Assembly (NCBI RefSeq): GCF_900114485.1
Contig: NZ_FOTF01000008.1
Location: 124,001-188,000 of the forward strand
Direction of reading: 5' to 3'
Origin: Loktanella salsilacus
Lineage (GTDB): Bacteria > Pseudomonadota > Alphaproteobacteria > Rhodobacterales > Rhodobacteraceae
DNA: 64,000 nucleotides
Below the pieces are notes generated by a model. That model worked only from the letters and a program-made list of their open reading frames with translations. It was not told the origin of the DNA and did not search any database. Within the stretch, counting starts at the first letter, position 1. Each line of letters starts with the position of its first letter. The position numbers and the translations under genes are program-made. This document shows positions 40,785-48,732 of this stretch, piece by piece.

Positions 40785-42478
40785 CCGTTGGCGTCGTCAT
40801 GCTGGTGCACACCGCCTTTGACCGGGCCGAACAGATCGCCCGGCACTGGGTCGAGGGTGGCTGCCCTGTTGTGATCCACGTCGATAAAACTGTGCCGGAC
40901 GACAAGTTTGAAACCTTTAAAACGGCGCTTGGCGATTTGGAAAAGGTTAAATTCAGCCGTCGCCATCGCTGCGAATGGGGCACTTGGGGGATCGTCGCCG
41001 GCACGCAGTCCGCGTCAGAACTTATGCTGCGGTCCTTTCCGAATGTGCGCCATGTCTTTCTGGCATCGGGGTCCTGCATGCCGCTGCGCCCGGTGCGCGA
41101 ATTGCGCAGGTATCTGGACAGCCGTCCGCGTACTGATTTTATCGAAAGCGCGACGACCTCTGACGTGCCTTGGACGGTGGGCGGGCTTGACCGCGAACGC
41201 TTTACCCTGCGTTTTCCGTTTTCATGGCGCAAGAACCGCTATTTGTTCGACCGCTACGTCGCCTTGCAACGCCGTTTCCGGTTTCGGCGCAAGATCCCCG
41301 AAGGCATCGTGCCACATATGGGATCGCAGTGGTGGTGCCTGACCCGGCAGACCCTATCGGCGATCCTGCAGGACCCCGATCGGCCGCTTTATGATAAGTA
41401 TTTCGCCAAGGTCTGGATCCCGGACGAAAGCTATTTTCAGACCCTTGCGCGCCTGTATGCGGTTAATATCGAAAGCCGGTCTTTGACGCTTTCAAAGTTT
41501 GATTTTCAGGGCAAGCCGCACATCTTTTACGACGACCACCTACAGCTACTGCGGCGGTCTGACTGCTTTGTTGCGCGCAAAATCTGGCCGCGCGCTGATT
41601 TGCTATACCAGGCCTTTTTGGTCGAAGACGCCGCTACCATGAAAGGGGCAGAGCCAAGCCCGGGCAAGATTGACCGCATCTTTTCAAAGGCTGTTGATCG
41701 CCGCACAAAAGGGCGTCCGGGGCTTTATATGCAAAGCCGTTGGCCGAATCAGGATTGGGAAAACGGCATCACGTCGTCGCCCTATTCTGTGTTTAGCGGC
41801 TTTGGTGAGCTGTTTGAAAACTTTGAACCTTGGCTGGCTCGGATCACGGGGTCGCGGGTGCACGGGCACCTTTATGCGCGCGATCGCGTGCAGTTTGATG
41901 GTCGGCAAAAGTTTTTTAACGGTGCATTGTCCGATGCACCCGCCTTGCGGGATCACAATCCGCAGATGTTCCTGACCAATCTGATTTGGAACACACGGGG
42001 CGAACGGCAGGCGTTTCAGTTTGGCCCGTCCGATTCGCAAAAGATTAGCTGGACGCTGGCCAAAGATCCGAACGCACAAATCAGCGTTATTTCAGGCAGT
42101 TGGGCTGTACCATTGTTTCAGTCTAACCGCGATTTTGCCGATCTGCGGCACGAGGCTGCGTTGCTACAGCGCGTCGAAAACGAACATCTAGCCGCCTTGC
42201 GCTCGACCTGGGCCAAGGCCCGCATTCGCATCTGGACGATGGCCGATTTCATCGAGTCCCCGATGGAGGCGATTCAGCTTGTGATCGACGAAATGACGGG
42301 GGAAAAGACGCGCCGCATTGCCGAAGCGCCGCGGATGCATGACCTGACCGGTTTTGGCCAGTTTCTGCAAAACCTGAAAAATCAGGGGATGCACCCGTAT
42401 TTGATGGGCGATTTCCCAGTCGCTTCCGCCCCGCTTAATCAAGCGCCCACGGCGCGCAAACCTTATTTGGTCAAATAA
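40781..42478 (+). CDS. Core-2/I-branching-type N-acetylglucosaminyltransferase with unknown C-terminal half
   Basis: A 565-residue protein from the ATG at 40781; the reading frame stays open back to 40547 but that part overlaps the previous gene. Residues 1-275 resemble GT14 core-2/I-branching beta-1,6-N-acetylglucosaminyltransferases: MLVHTAFDRAEQIARHW, VIHVDKTV, NVRHVFLASGSCMPLRP, SQWWCLTRQTL, and WIPDESYFQTLA. The remaining 290 residues form a separate region with no motif I can name; I recall such a domain annotated DUF5928 in roseobacters. GT14 enzymes add branches, so the glycan may be branched. The next gene starts one base after its stop codon. Confidence 0.8.
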   Translation: MTVGVVMLVHTAFDRAEQIARHWVEGGCPVVIHVDKTVPDDKFETFKTALGDLEKVKFSRRHRCEWGTWGIVAGTQSASELMLRSFPNVRHVFLASGSCMPLRPVRELRRYLDSRPRTDFIESATTSDVPWTVGGLDRERFTLRFPFSWRKNRYLFDRYVALQRRFRFRRKIPEGIVPHMGSQWWCLTRQTLSAILQDPDRPLYDKYFAKVWIPDESYFQTLARLYAVNIESRSLTLSKFDFQGKPHIFYDDHLQLLRRSDCFVARKIWPRADLLYQAFLVEDAATMKGAEPSPGKIDRIFSKAVDRRTKGRPGLYMQSRWPNQDWENGITSSPYSVFSGFGELFENFEPWLARITGSRVHGHLYARDRVQFDGRQKFFNGALSDAPALRDHNPQMFLTNLIWNTRGERQAFQFGPSDSQKISWTLAKDPNAQISVISGSWAVPLFQSNRDFADLRHEAALLQRVENEHLAALRSTWAKARIRIWTMADFIESPMEAIQLVIDEMTGEKTRRIAEAPRMHDLTGFGQFLQNLKNQGMHPYLMGDFPVASAPLNQAPTARKPYLVK

Positions 42479-42479
42479 C

Positions 42480-43913
42480 GTGTCAAAATTCGATTACTTC
42501 GTAGTCTTTGCTGAAATGCGCACGGGCTCTAACTTTTTAGAAGCCAACCTGAACATGTTTGACGGCGTCGCCTGTTTGGGTGAAGCATTTAACCCGCATT
42601 TTATCGGTTTTCCAAATACCCCCGACCTTCTTGGGATGACCCAAGCTGACAGAGAGTCCGACCCGCAGGCGCTGATTGATCGGGTGAAACAGGCCGAGGG
42701 GCTTAACGGTTTCCGATTTTTCAATGATCACGATTCCCGCGTTTTAGATATTGCGCTGACTGACCCGCGCTGCGCTAAGATTGTACTGACGCGCAATCCT
42801 GTCGACAGCTTTGTCAGTTGGAAAATCGCCAGCGCGACGGGGCAGTGGAAGCTGACGAATGTCACCCACGCCAAAACGCAGCAGGTTAATTTCGACGGGA
42901 TAGAGTTTGAAACCCATCTTGCCGCGCTGCAAGCGTTTCAAACGCGCATCTTGAATACCCTGCAGCGCAGCGGGCAGACGGCGTTCTACGTCGCTTACGA
43001 GGATTTGCAGGACGTTGAGGTCATGAATGGCCTGGTGCGCTGGCTTGGCGTCGACAGCCACATCACATCCTTGAACAAAACGCTGAAAAAGCAAAATCCC
43101 GATCCGATGGCGGATAAGGTTGCGAACTTTGCCCAGATGGAAACCGCGCTTGCACGCATGGACCGGTTTAATCTGACACGGACGCCAAATTTCGAACCCC
43201 GCCGTGGGCCGATGATTCCGACGTATATCGCCGCGCCGCACAGCCCGCTGCTTTATATGCCGCTAAAATCCGGGCCGAATGCCGTCGTACAAGACTGGCT
43301 GGCTGCGGTGGACGAAGCGACAGTGCAGGATTTGAAAACCGGCTTTAGCCAGAAAAGCCTGCGGGACTGGCTGCGGGCCCATCCCGGTCATCGCAAATTC
43401 TCTGTCGTACGCCATCCGGTCATTTGGGCGCATACTGCGTTTTGCGAACGGATCGTGGCAAACGGGCCGGGTAGCTTTGCCGAAATTCGGGCGACCCTGC
43501 GCAAAGTCCACGGGGTAGACGTGCCAGATGGCGGCGCGGTGCCAGAAACGGACGTGGTCTATAACATGCAGGCCCATCGCAAGGCGTTTCTGGCATTCCT
43601 AAAATTCCTCCGCAACAACCTGTCAGCTCAAACGGCAGTCCGAACCGATGCGGCGTGGGCGTCGCAGCAGTCACTGTTGCAGGGCATGGCCGACTTCGGC
43701 GTCGCGGACCTTATCGCCCGCGAGGATAGTTTGCGGGCCGACATGGCGCGGCTGGCTGGGCAGATTGGCCGCACCAGCATGCCAGACCTGCCAGAGCAGA
43801 CCGACCCCTATGCCGCGCGGTTGGCTGCGATCTATGATGATGTGGTGGAAGCAGCAGCGCGCGATGCCTATGGCCGCGATTACGAGGCGTTCGGCTTCGG
43901 CGCTTTACGTTAG
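42480..43913 (+). CDS. Didomain sulfotransferase-like protein
   Basis: A 477-residue protein that appears to hold two sulfotransferase folds. Residues 1-240: FVVFAEMRTGSNFLEANL (5'-phosphosulfate loop type) and KIVLTRNPVDSFVSWK (3'-phosphate type), as in Stf0/NodH-like enzymes. Residues 250-477: LLYMPLKSGPNAVVQDWL, KFSVVRHPVIWAHTAF, then REDSLRADMARLAGQIG and YGRDYEAFGFG, the signature order of carbohydrate sulfotransferases (Sulfotransfer_2). The GTG start lies one base after the previous gene's stop. Such proteins transfer sulfate from PAPS to sugars; cysQ upstream could remove the PAP. The substrate and whether both halves are active are unknown. Confidence 0.75.
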   Translation: MSKFDYFVVFAEMRTGSNFLEANLNMFDGVACLGEAFNPHFIGFPNTPDLLGMTQADRESDPQALIDRVKQAEGLNGFRFFNDHDSRVLDIALTDPRCAKIVLTRNPVDSFVSWKIASATGQWKLTNVTHAKTQQVNFDGIEFETHLAALQAFQTRILNTLQRSGQTAFYVAYEDLQDVEVMNGLVRWLGVDSHITSLNKTLKKQNPDPMADKVANFAQMETALARMDRFNLTRTPNFEPRRGPMIPTYIAAPHSPLLYMPLKSGPNAVVQDWLAAVDEATVQDLKTGFSQKSLRDWLRAHPGHRKFSVVRHPVIWAHTAFCERIVANGPGSFAEIRATLRKVHGVDVPDGGAVPETDVVYNMQAHRKAFLAFLKFLRNNLSAQTAVRTDAAWASQQSLLQGMADFGVADLIAREDSLRADMARLAGQIGRTSMPDLPEQTDPYAARLAAIYDDVVEAAARDAYGRDYEAFGFGALR

Positions 43914-44374
43914 GCGGCCTGCGTCGCCTGATTTTCGGTCAGGATAGTGTAAAGCGTCGCAGGGTCGCTATTTGCCCGCAGCTTGGCGCAGATATCTGGA
44001 TTACGCATGGTGCGCGACACCAACGCTAGCGCGCGTAGGTGTTCTACGCCGGCTTCCTCTGGTGCCAGCAAGGCAAAGACCAGATCAACGGGCTGGCGAT
44101 CAACGGAATCAAAATTTAGCGGCTTTTCCAAACGCAGGAACAACCCGCGCACGCGGTCGACATCGGCCAGGCGCGCGTGTGGCAGGGCAATACCATGCCC
44201 CACCCCGGTCGGGCCTAAACCTTCGCGTTCGATCAAAGCGTCGATCACGTCGGCGGACGGCATATGGTAGGATTGCTCTGCCATCGCGCCGAGATCGTGA
44301 AAGAGACGTTTTTTGCTGGTGCAACCGCCCAACATTTTGACGGCACCTTGCTGCAGGATGTCGGCCAGTTGCAT
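43910..44374 (-). CDS. ptsN: PTS IIA-like nitrogen-regulatory protein (EIIA-Ntr)
   Basis: A phosphoryl-accepting regulatory protein of the PTS-Ntr system, 154 residues from the ATG at 44374 (a TTG one codon upstream is less likely). The phosphorylated histidine lies in GIALPHARL, in the context REGLGPTGVGHGIALPHAR, identical in type to PtsN of other proteobacteria. EIIA-Ntr links PEP and nitrogen status to potassium and carbon regulation. It follows hpf on the minus strand after 30 bases; its end overlaps the sulfotransferase-like gene by 4 bases, convergent. Confidence 0.93.
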   Translation of the reverse strand: MQLADILQQGAVKMLGGCTSKKRLFHDLGAMAEQSYHMPSADVIDALIEREGLGPTGVGHGIALPHARLADVDRVRGLFLRLEKPLNFDSVDRQPVDLVFALLAPEEAGVEHLRALALVSRTMRNPDICAKLRANSDPATLYTILTENQATQAA

Positions 44375-44404
44375 CAATTCGTCCCTTGGTGCGGATCCGG
44401 CCGT

Positions 44405-44983
44405 TCAGCCCGCGTTGTGCGGATCGATCCAGCCGATGTTCCCATCTTCGCGCTTGTAGACCACATTGATGCGGCCCTGCTTTTCGTTTCGAAAGACCAT
44501 CACGTTCGCATGGGACAGTTCCATCTGCATCACGGCTTCACCAACAGAGATTGAGGGGATCTTCGCCTCTGTTTCTGCCACGATAACCGGTGCGTCGCTG
44601 GACTGCTCATCCTCGTCGCTATCATCACTCGTTGCGGCGAGGATATACGACCCGCCGCCCGAAACTTCAACAGGGTCGGGGCGATCGCGGTGATGATCCT
44701 TGAGCCGGCGCTTATACCTGCGCAACTGTTTGTCCATTTTTTCCGCGCAGGCATCAAAAGCAGAATAGATTTCCGAATCCTTGCCAGACGCCTGAACTGT
44801 TAGGCCGGTGGACAAATGAACCACGGCTTCTGCCACATATTCGTGTCCGGTCTTGGAGAAGACGACATAAGCTTCGGTCGGGCGACCGGCATATTTCGCC
44901 AGCGTTTCGCCCAGTTCAGTTTCAACGTGGGTCTGCAGGGCCGCGCCAATGTCGATCTGTTTTCCGCTGATCTGATACCGCAT
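44405..44983 (-). CDS. hpf: Ribosome hibernation promoting factor, long form
   Basis: Joins two 70S ribosomes into inactive 100S dimers in stationary phase. The N-terminal domain (MRYQISGKQIDIG... KMDKQLRRYKRRLKDHH) is the S30AE ribosome-binding fold. An acidic linker follows, then the C-terminal dimerisation domain, VVYKREDGNIGWIDPH; so this is long HPF, 192 residues, needing no RMF partner. I chose the ATG at 44983 because AGGAG lies just upstream; the ORF continues to 45049 without a site. ptsN follows. Confidence 0.94.
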   Translation of the reverse strand: MRYQISGKQIDIGAALQTHVETELGETLAKYAGRPTEAYVVFSKTGHEYVAEAVVHLSTGLTVQASGKDSEIYSAFDACAEKMDKQLRRYKRRLKDHHRDRPDPVEVSGGGSYILAATSDDSDEDEQSSDAPVIVAETEAKIPSISVGEAVMQMELSHANVMVFRNEKQGRINVVYKREDGNIGWIDPHNAG

Positions 44984-45162
44984 GATCTCTCCTGTTCTGC
45001 TGGTATTAACGCACAAAGGACCAAGGCCGCAGGCGGCCCAAAGTTCCATTCATATGCGCTTGATAGGATGATGCAGTAGGCGTTTCCAAAGGCTTAAAGG
45101 ATCCACCCAGCGCAGGCGCTACGGCGGAAAGGCGATGGAAAATCTCTTGCATCATCCCAGAC

Positions 45163-45191
45163 ATTCAGCGCCACAACAGGCCGTGTGTCAA
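45163..45191 (-). promoter_or_regulatory. candidate promoter for hpf-ptsN
   Basis: TTGACA, 17-base spacer, CTGAAT on the minus strand, in the 215-base gap between lptB and hpf. The -35 is perfect, the -10 weak; the leader to hpf would be about 170 bases. The rest of the gap shows no ORF and only a small GGCCGC...GGCC hairpin. Confidence 0.4.
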
Positions 45192-45198
45192 TGGCAGC

Positions 45199-45951
45199 TC
45201 AATTTACGCGGAAACTGGAGCCCAAATAAACGCGCTGCACGTTCTCGTCGCGCACGACCTCTTCGGTCGTTCCGCTCATCAGAACTTTACCGTCGTGCAG
45301 GATATAGGCGCGGTCCACAATTTGCAGCGTTTCCTGCACGTTATGGTCGGTAATCAGTACACCGATGCCGCGATTTTTCAGGTCTGCGACAAGGCCACGA
45401 ATTTCGGCAACGGCAATCGGATCGACCCCGGCAAAGGGTTCATCCAGCAGGACATACTTTGGCCCCGCAGCTAGACAGCGCGCGATTTCAGCGCGTCGCC
45501 GCTCACCGCCAGATAAAGCAACGGCGGGGGCTCGCCGCAGGTGTTCGATGGAAAATTCGGACAATAGCTTTTCCAGCTTTTCGCGGCGGCGCTTCTTGTC
45601 ATGCTCAGCGATTTCCAGAACAGCCTTTATGTTGTCTTCGACTGTCAGGCCGCGGAAAATGGACATTTCCTGCGGCAGATAACCGATGCCAACGTTCGCG
45701 CGGCGATACATTGGCAGGGTGGTCACGTCCTCGCCGTCGACGCTGACTTGTCCGCCCTCCAGCGTGATAAGACCTGCGATGAGGTAAAAACAGGTCGTCT
45801 TGCCCGACCCGTTCGGCCCCAGCAGCGCGACGACTTCGCCCTTGCCAAGATGCAAGCTGACGTCGCGGATAACAGGGCGCTTGCGGTAGCTTTTGCGCAG
45901 GTTGGTGACGCGTAGGCCGTCGCCAGCAGGGGGGGGCACGTCGCGGGGCAT
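45199..45951 (-). CDS. lptB: LPS export ATPase
   Basis: The ATPase of the LptB2FG complex that lifts lipopolysaccharide out of the inner membrane. The 250 residues show Walker A LLGPNGSGKTTCF, the Q-loop segment GIGYLPQEMSIFRGLTVEDN typical of LptB, the signature LSGGERRRAEIAR and Walker B YVLLDEPFAGVDPIA. LptB is the third gene of lptC-lptA-lptB; its ATG overlaps the lptA stop by one base. The LptFG permeases are not in the window. Confidence 0.97.
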   Translation of the reverse strand: MPRDVPPPAGDGLRVTNLRKSYRKRPVIRDVSLHLGKGEVVALLGPNGSGKTTCFYLIAGLITLEGGQVSVDGEDVTTLPMYRRANVGIGYLPQEMSIFRGLTVEDNIKAVLEIAEHDKKRRREKLEKLLSEFSIEHLRRAPAVALSGGERRRAEIARCLAAGPKYVLLDEPFAGVDPIAVAEIRGLVADLKNRGIGVLITDHNVQETLQIVDRAYILHDGKVLMSGTTEEVVRDENVQRVYLGSSFRVN

Positions 45952-46433
45952 CAGTTGTTGCCGTCTTGCTGAAACACGGTCCGCACGCGGCCATTCATTT
46001 GCGCGGTGCCAGCGTTCAGGTCCAGCACCATGCTGTCTGCGGACAGGGCGCTTTGGCCTTGGGTCAGCAGCACATCGCCGTTCAAGGTCAGCAAGCCGCT
46101 GGCCAGATTATAGTCGGCGCTTTGCGCCTCTGCCGCTTCGGTCGCGGTGGCAAACGTCACCCCGCCTGTGGCCTGCAGCCGTGTGATATCACCCGAATCA
46201 GCCGCATATGTGACCTGAACAGACGGCGCTGACAGGCGCAGATCGCCCTGACCAATCACGACGTTCCCTCTAAACACGGCAGAGCCGGTGTCTTGATCAA
46301 CGTTCAAATTATCGGCTGTGACTTCAACCGGCGCAGAGGGATCGGCGGCAATCCCGCCAAGGTTAATATTCGTCTGGGCCGTCGCGGGAACAGCAAACAC
46401 CAAAGCAATCAGGGCGGCAAAAAATCGGTTCAC
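45951..46433 (-). CDS. lptA: LPS transport periplasmic protein
   Basis: A 160-residue exported OstA-family protein that forms the periplasmic bridge for lipopolysaccharide. A signal peptide ends near FAVPATAQT. The following beta-rich repeats (PVEVTADNLNVDQDTGSAVFRGNV, then GDLRLSAPSVQVTY) are the jellyroll pattern of LptA. It lies one base after lptC and overlaps lptB by one base. Confidence 0.92.
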   Translation of the reverse strand: MNRFFAALIALVFAVPATAQTNINLGGIAADPSAPVEVTADNLNVDQDTGSAVFRGNVVIGQGDLRLSAPSVQVTYAADSGDITRLQATGGVTFATATEAAEAQSADYNLASGLLTLNGDVLLTQGQSALSADSMVLDLNAGTAQMNGRVRTVFQQDGNN

Positions 46434-46434
46434 G

Positions 46435-47052
46435 TCAATCGTCCTTTGGTGCGGCGGTTGGCGGTGTATACACCAGCTTTACGCCTTTGGTAAAATTCAT
46501 CTGCTGGCCGGTCCCGTCGCTGCCGGTTTGGATCGTCACCTGACCCGCGTTCAATTGGCCAAAGGGGGCCTGGACCTCTAGCGCGCCATCGGACGTCACG
46601 GTGCCAGTGGTCAGATCAGCCTGTAGGCCAGCGGTTTCCATGACATAGCCCGACGATGTCTCTAGCCGGGCAAGGCCACCCAAGTGCGCAGTCTTTGCGG
46701 CGGTATCGACGAGGCCGGTACCTGCGCTGATCCGCAAGGTTGTGCCATCCGTCGCGTCCAGCGACAGGCGCGGCTTGTCGATTGTCACCTCTGTCCCGCC
46801 GTTGGCATCGGGGCGTGCGGCCTCTGCGCTGATCGCAAGGGTGTCGCCCGTGTTCGTCAGTCCGGAAAAACGCGGCGCTGCGATGCGCTGTTCGGCAGCG
46901 GCAGCGTCGATTTCGGCAAAAGGAATCTCTGTCGGGGTGCCAGTATTGCGGGCGAACAGGAACAGCGTCGACAACAGCATCAGCGCGGCCAGCGGCAGCA
47001 GGATCTTTAGCCAGCCAACCAGTTGGGAATGAAAGTTTGTGGCCGCCGCCAT
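46435..47052 (-). CDS. lptC: LPS export ABC transporter periplasmic protein
   Basis: A bitopic inner-membrane protein (205 residues) that receives lipopolysaccharide from LptFG and passes it to LptA. A single N-terminal membrane segment (LKILLPLAALMLLSTLFLFA) is followed by a beta-rich periplasmic domain with repeated short strands. Sequence conservation in LptC is low, so the assignment rests on the membrane anchor, the size and the lptA-lptB context. It starts 3 bases after kpsF. Confidence 0.88.
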   Translation of the reverse strand: MAAATNFHSQLVGWLKILLPLAALMLLSTLFLFARNTGTPTEIPFAEIDAAAAEQRIAAPRFSGLTNTGDTLAISAEAARPDANGGTEVTIDKPRLSLDATDGTTLRISAGTGLVDTAAKTAHLGGLARLETSSGYVMETAGLQADLTTGTVTSDGALEVQAPFGQLNAGQVTIQTGSDGTGQQMNFTKGVKLVYTPPTAAPKDD

Positions 47053-47055
47053 GGC

Positions 47056-48018
47056 CTAGACCACGCCAGCGCGCAGGCAGTCGTGGATATGCAAGATGCC
47101 AGCAACTTTGCCTGCGTCATCGACGGCAAAAAGGCAGGTAATCTTGCGTTCGTTCATGATCGCGACAGCGCGTTCCGCAAGCGCACCGCTTTTCACGGTG
47201 GTGGGGTTGCGGGTCATGACTTCGCCAGCGGTATGGTCCAGCAAGCCCTGCATGTGGCGCCGAAGGTCGCCGTCAGTGATCACACCCGTCAGCGTGCCGT
47301 CATCCGCCACGATGCCTGCCACGCCAAAGCCGCGCTGGGAAATCGCGAGCAGCACATCACCCATGGGTGTGTCGGCGGCAACAATCGGCAATTCAGCGCC
47401 GGTGTGCATCAGGTTTGCAACGGTCGATAGGCGCGCGCCCAGCTTGCCGCCGGGATGCACGTCGCGAAAGTTTTCAGGCGTGAACTTGCGGTGTTCCATC
47501 AGCGCGATGGCCAGCGCGTCACCCAAAGCCAACGTCATCGTGGTTGATATCGTCGGCACAACGCCGGTGCCGCACGCCTCGCCCAGTTGGGGTAGGACAA
47601 GGGCGATATCGGACTGGGTCAAAAGCGTACTGTTCGGCCGGCTGGCCACCCCGATCAGCGAGATGCCAAACCGGCGGGTATAGGCGACAAGGTCCGCCAG
47701 CTCAGGCGTTTCGCCGGAATTGGACAGAACGATCACCACGTCGCCGGGCGTCAGCATGCCAAGATCGCCGTGGCTTGCCTCGGCGGGGTGGACGAAATGC
47801 GCTGGGGTGCCGGTGCTGGCAAAGGTCGCAGCGATCTTGCGCGCGATATGGCCAGACTTGCCCATGCCCGACAGAATCACCCGGCCGCGCACGTCCAGCA
47901 GCATTTGCACGGCAGCGGCAAAGCTATCGTCTAGGGACTGGCCAAGTGCCACAAGTGCGGCGGCTTCAGCCTCGATCACGCGGCGACCAGCGTCGCAAAA
48001 GATTTTATTCTGTACCAT
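47056..48018 (-). CDS. kdsD: D-arabinose 5-phosphate isomerase (KpsF/KdsD)
   Basis: Converts ribulose 5-phosphate to arabinose 5-phosphate, the first step of Kdo synthesis. The 320-residue product has an N-terminal SIS domain (GRVILSGMGKSGHIARKIAATFASTGTPA, then VVIVLSNSGETPEL) and two C-terminal CBS domains. It lies between an RNase D-like gene, whose stop it overlaps by one base, and lptC. Its companions kdsB (12 kb away) and the Lpt genes form a coherent Kdo/lipopolysaccharide theme. The name kpsF is often used for the same family. Confidence 0.93.
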   Translation of the reverse strand: MVQNKIFCDAGRRVIEAEAAALVALGQSLDDSFAAAVQMLLDVRGRVILSGMGKSGHIARKIAATFASTGTPAHFVHPAEASHGDLGMLTPGDVVIVLSNSGETPELADLVAYTRRFGISLIGVASRPNSTLLTQSDIALVLPQLGEACGTGVVPTISTTMTLALGDALAIALMEHRKFTPENFRDVHPGGKLGARLSTVANLMHTGAELPIVAADTPMGDVLLAISQRGFGVAGIVADDGTLTGVITDGDLRRHMQGLLDHTAGEVMTRNPTTVKSGALAERAVAIMNERKITCLFAVDDAGKVAGILHIHDCLRAGVV

Positions 48019-48629
48019 CAGTGTGCAAACACGTCTGGGTCAGCCCATCCGGCCAGATCAAGCTGGGCGCGGGTGGGAAGAAAATCAAAGCAGGATTGCG
48101 CGAGCGCGGTGCGCCCTTCGCGGGCAAGGCGGCCTTCAAGCTCTGCTTTTAACTTATGTAGATATAGAACGTCGGACGCGGCATAATCCAGTTGTGCGGC
48201 GGTTAGGGTCGGTGCACCCCAATCGCTTTGCTGCTGGTGCTTAGAGATGTCAGTGCCAACCATTTCGCGCAAAAGCTCCTTTAAGCCGTGACGTTCCGTA
48301 AAGGTGCGCACCAGTTTGGATGCGATTTTCGTGCACCAGACAGGCTGGCACAGCACGCCGTAAGCATTGAACAATGCGGCAATGTCGAAGCGGCCATAGT
48401 GAAACAGCTTGGTCACATTGGGATCGGCCAGCATGCGGCACAGATTTGGCGCGGGCGCGATATCAAGGGACACCTGCACCAGATGGCAGTCGCCGTCGCC
48501 GCTGGACATCTGGATCAGGCATAGCCGATCGCGGCGCGGGATCAGACCCATGGTTTCGCAGTCGATCGCGACAACTGGACCAAGGTCCAGCCCATCGGGC
48601 AGATCGCCGTGATAAAGATGATTGGCCAT
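48018..48629 (-). CDS. RNase D-like 3'-5' exonuclease, short form
   Basis: A 203-residue DEDD-family exonuclease. The motifs are present: AIDCETMGL (Exo I), the LFHYGRFDIAALF (Exo II) segment and DYAASDVLYLHKL (Exo III). It lacks the HRDC domains found in full-length RNase D, so it is only the catalytic domain. The substrate is probably tRNA precursors or other structured RNA, but short forms are not well studied. It is the first gene of the run into kdsD-lptCAB, with the kdsD ATG overlapping its stop. Confidence 0.88.
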   Translation of the reverse strand: MANHLYHGDLPDGLDLGPVVAIDCETMGLIPRRDRLCLIQMSSGDGDCHLVQVSLDIAPAPNLCRMLADPNVTKLFHYGRFDIAALFNAYGVLCQPVWCTKIASKLVRTFTERHGLKELLREMVGTDISKHQQQSDWGAPTLTAAQLDYAASDVLYLHKLKAELEGRLAREGRTALAQSCFDFLPTRAQLDLAGWADPDVFAH

Positions 48630-48732
48630 GTATGGTCCGCCTGTCCGAGGTTGCCATCAGATAGGGCCCTAGGGCCACCCGCTCAAGCCCTAACCGGGAT
48701 TTAGCCAGGCCCCGCACGGTCCTCAAGGGTCG

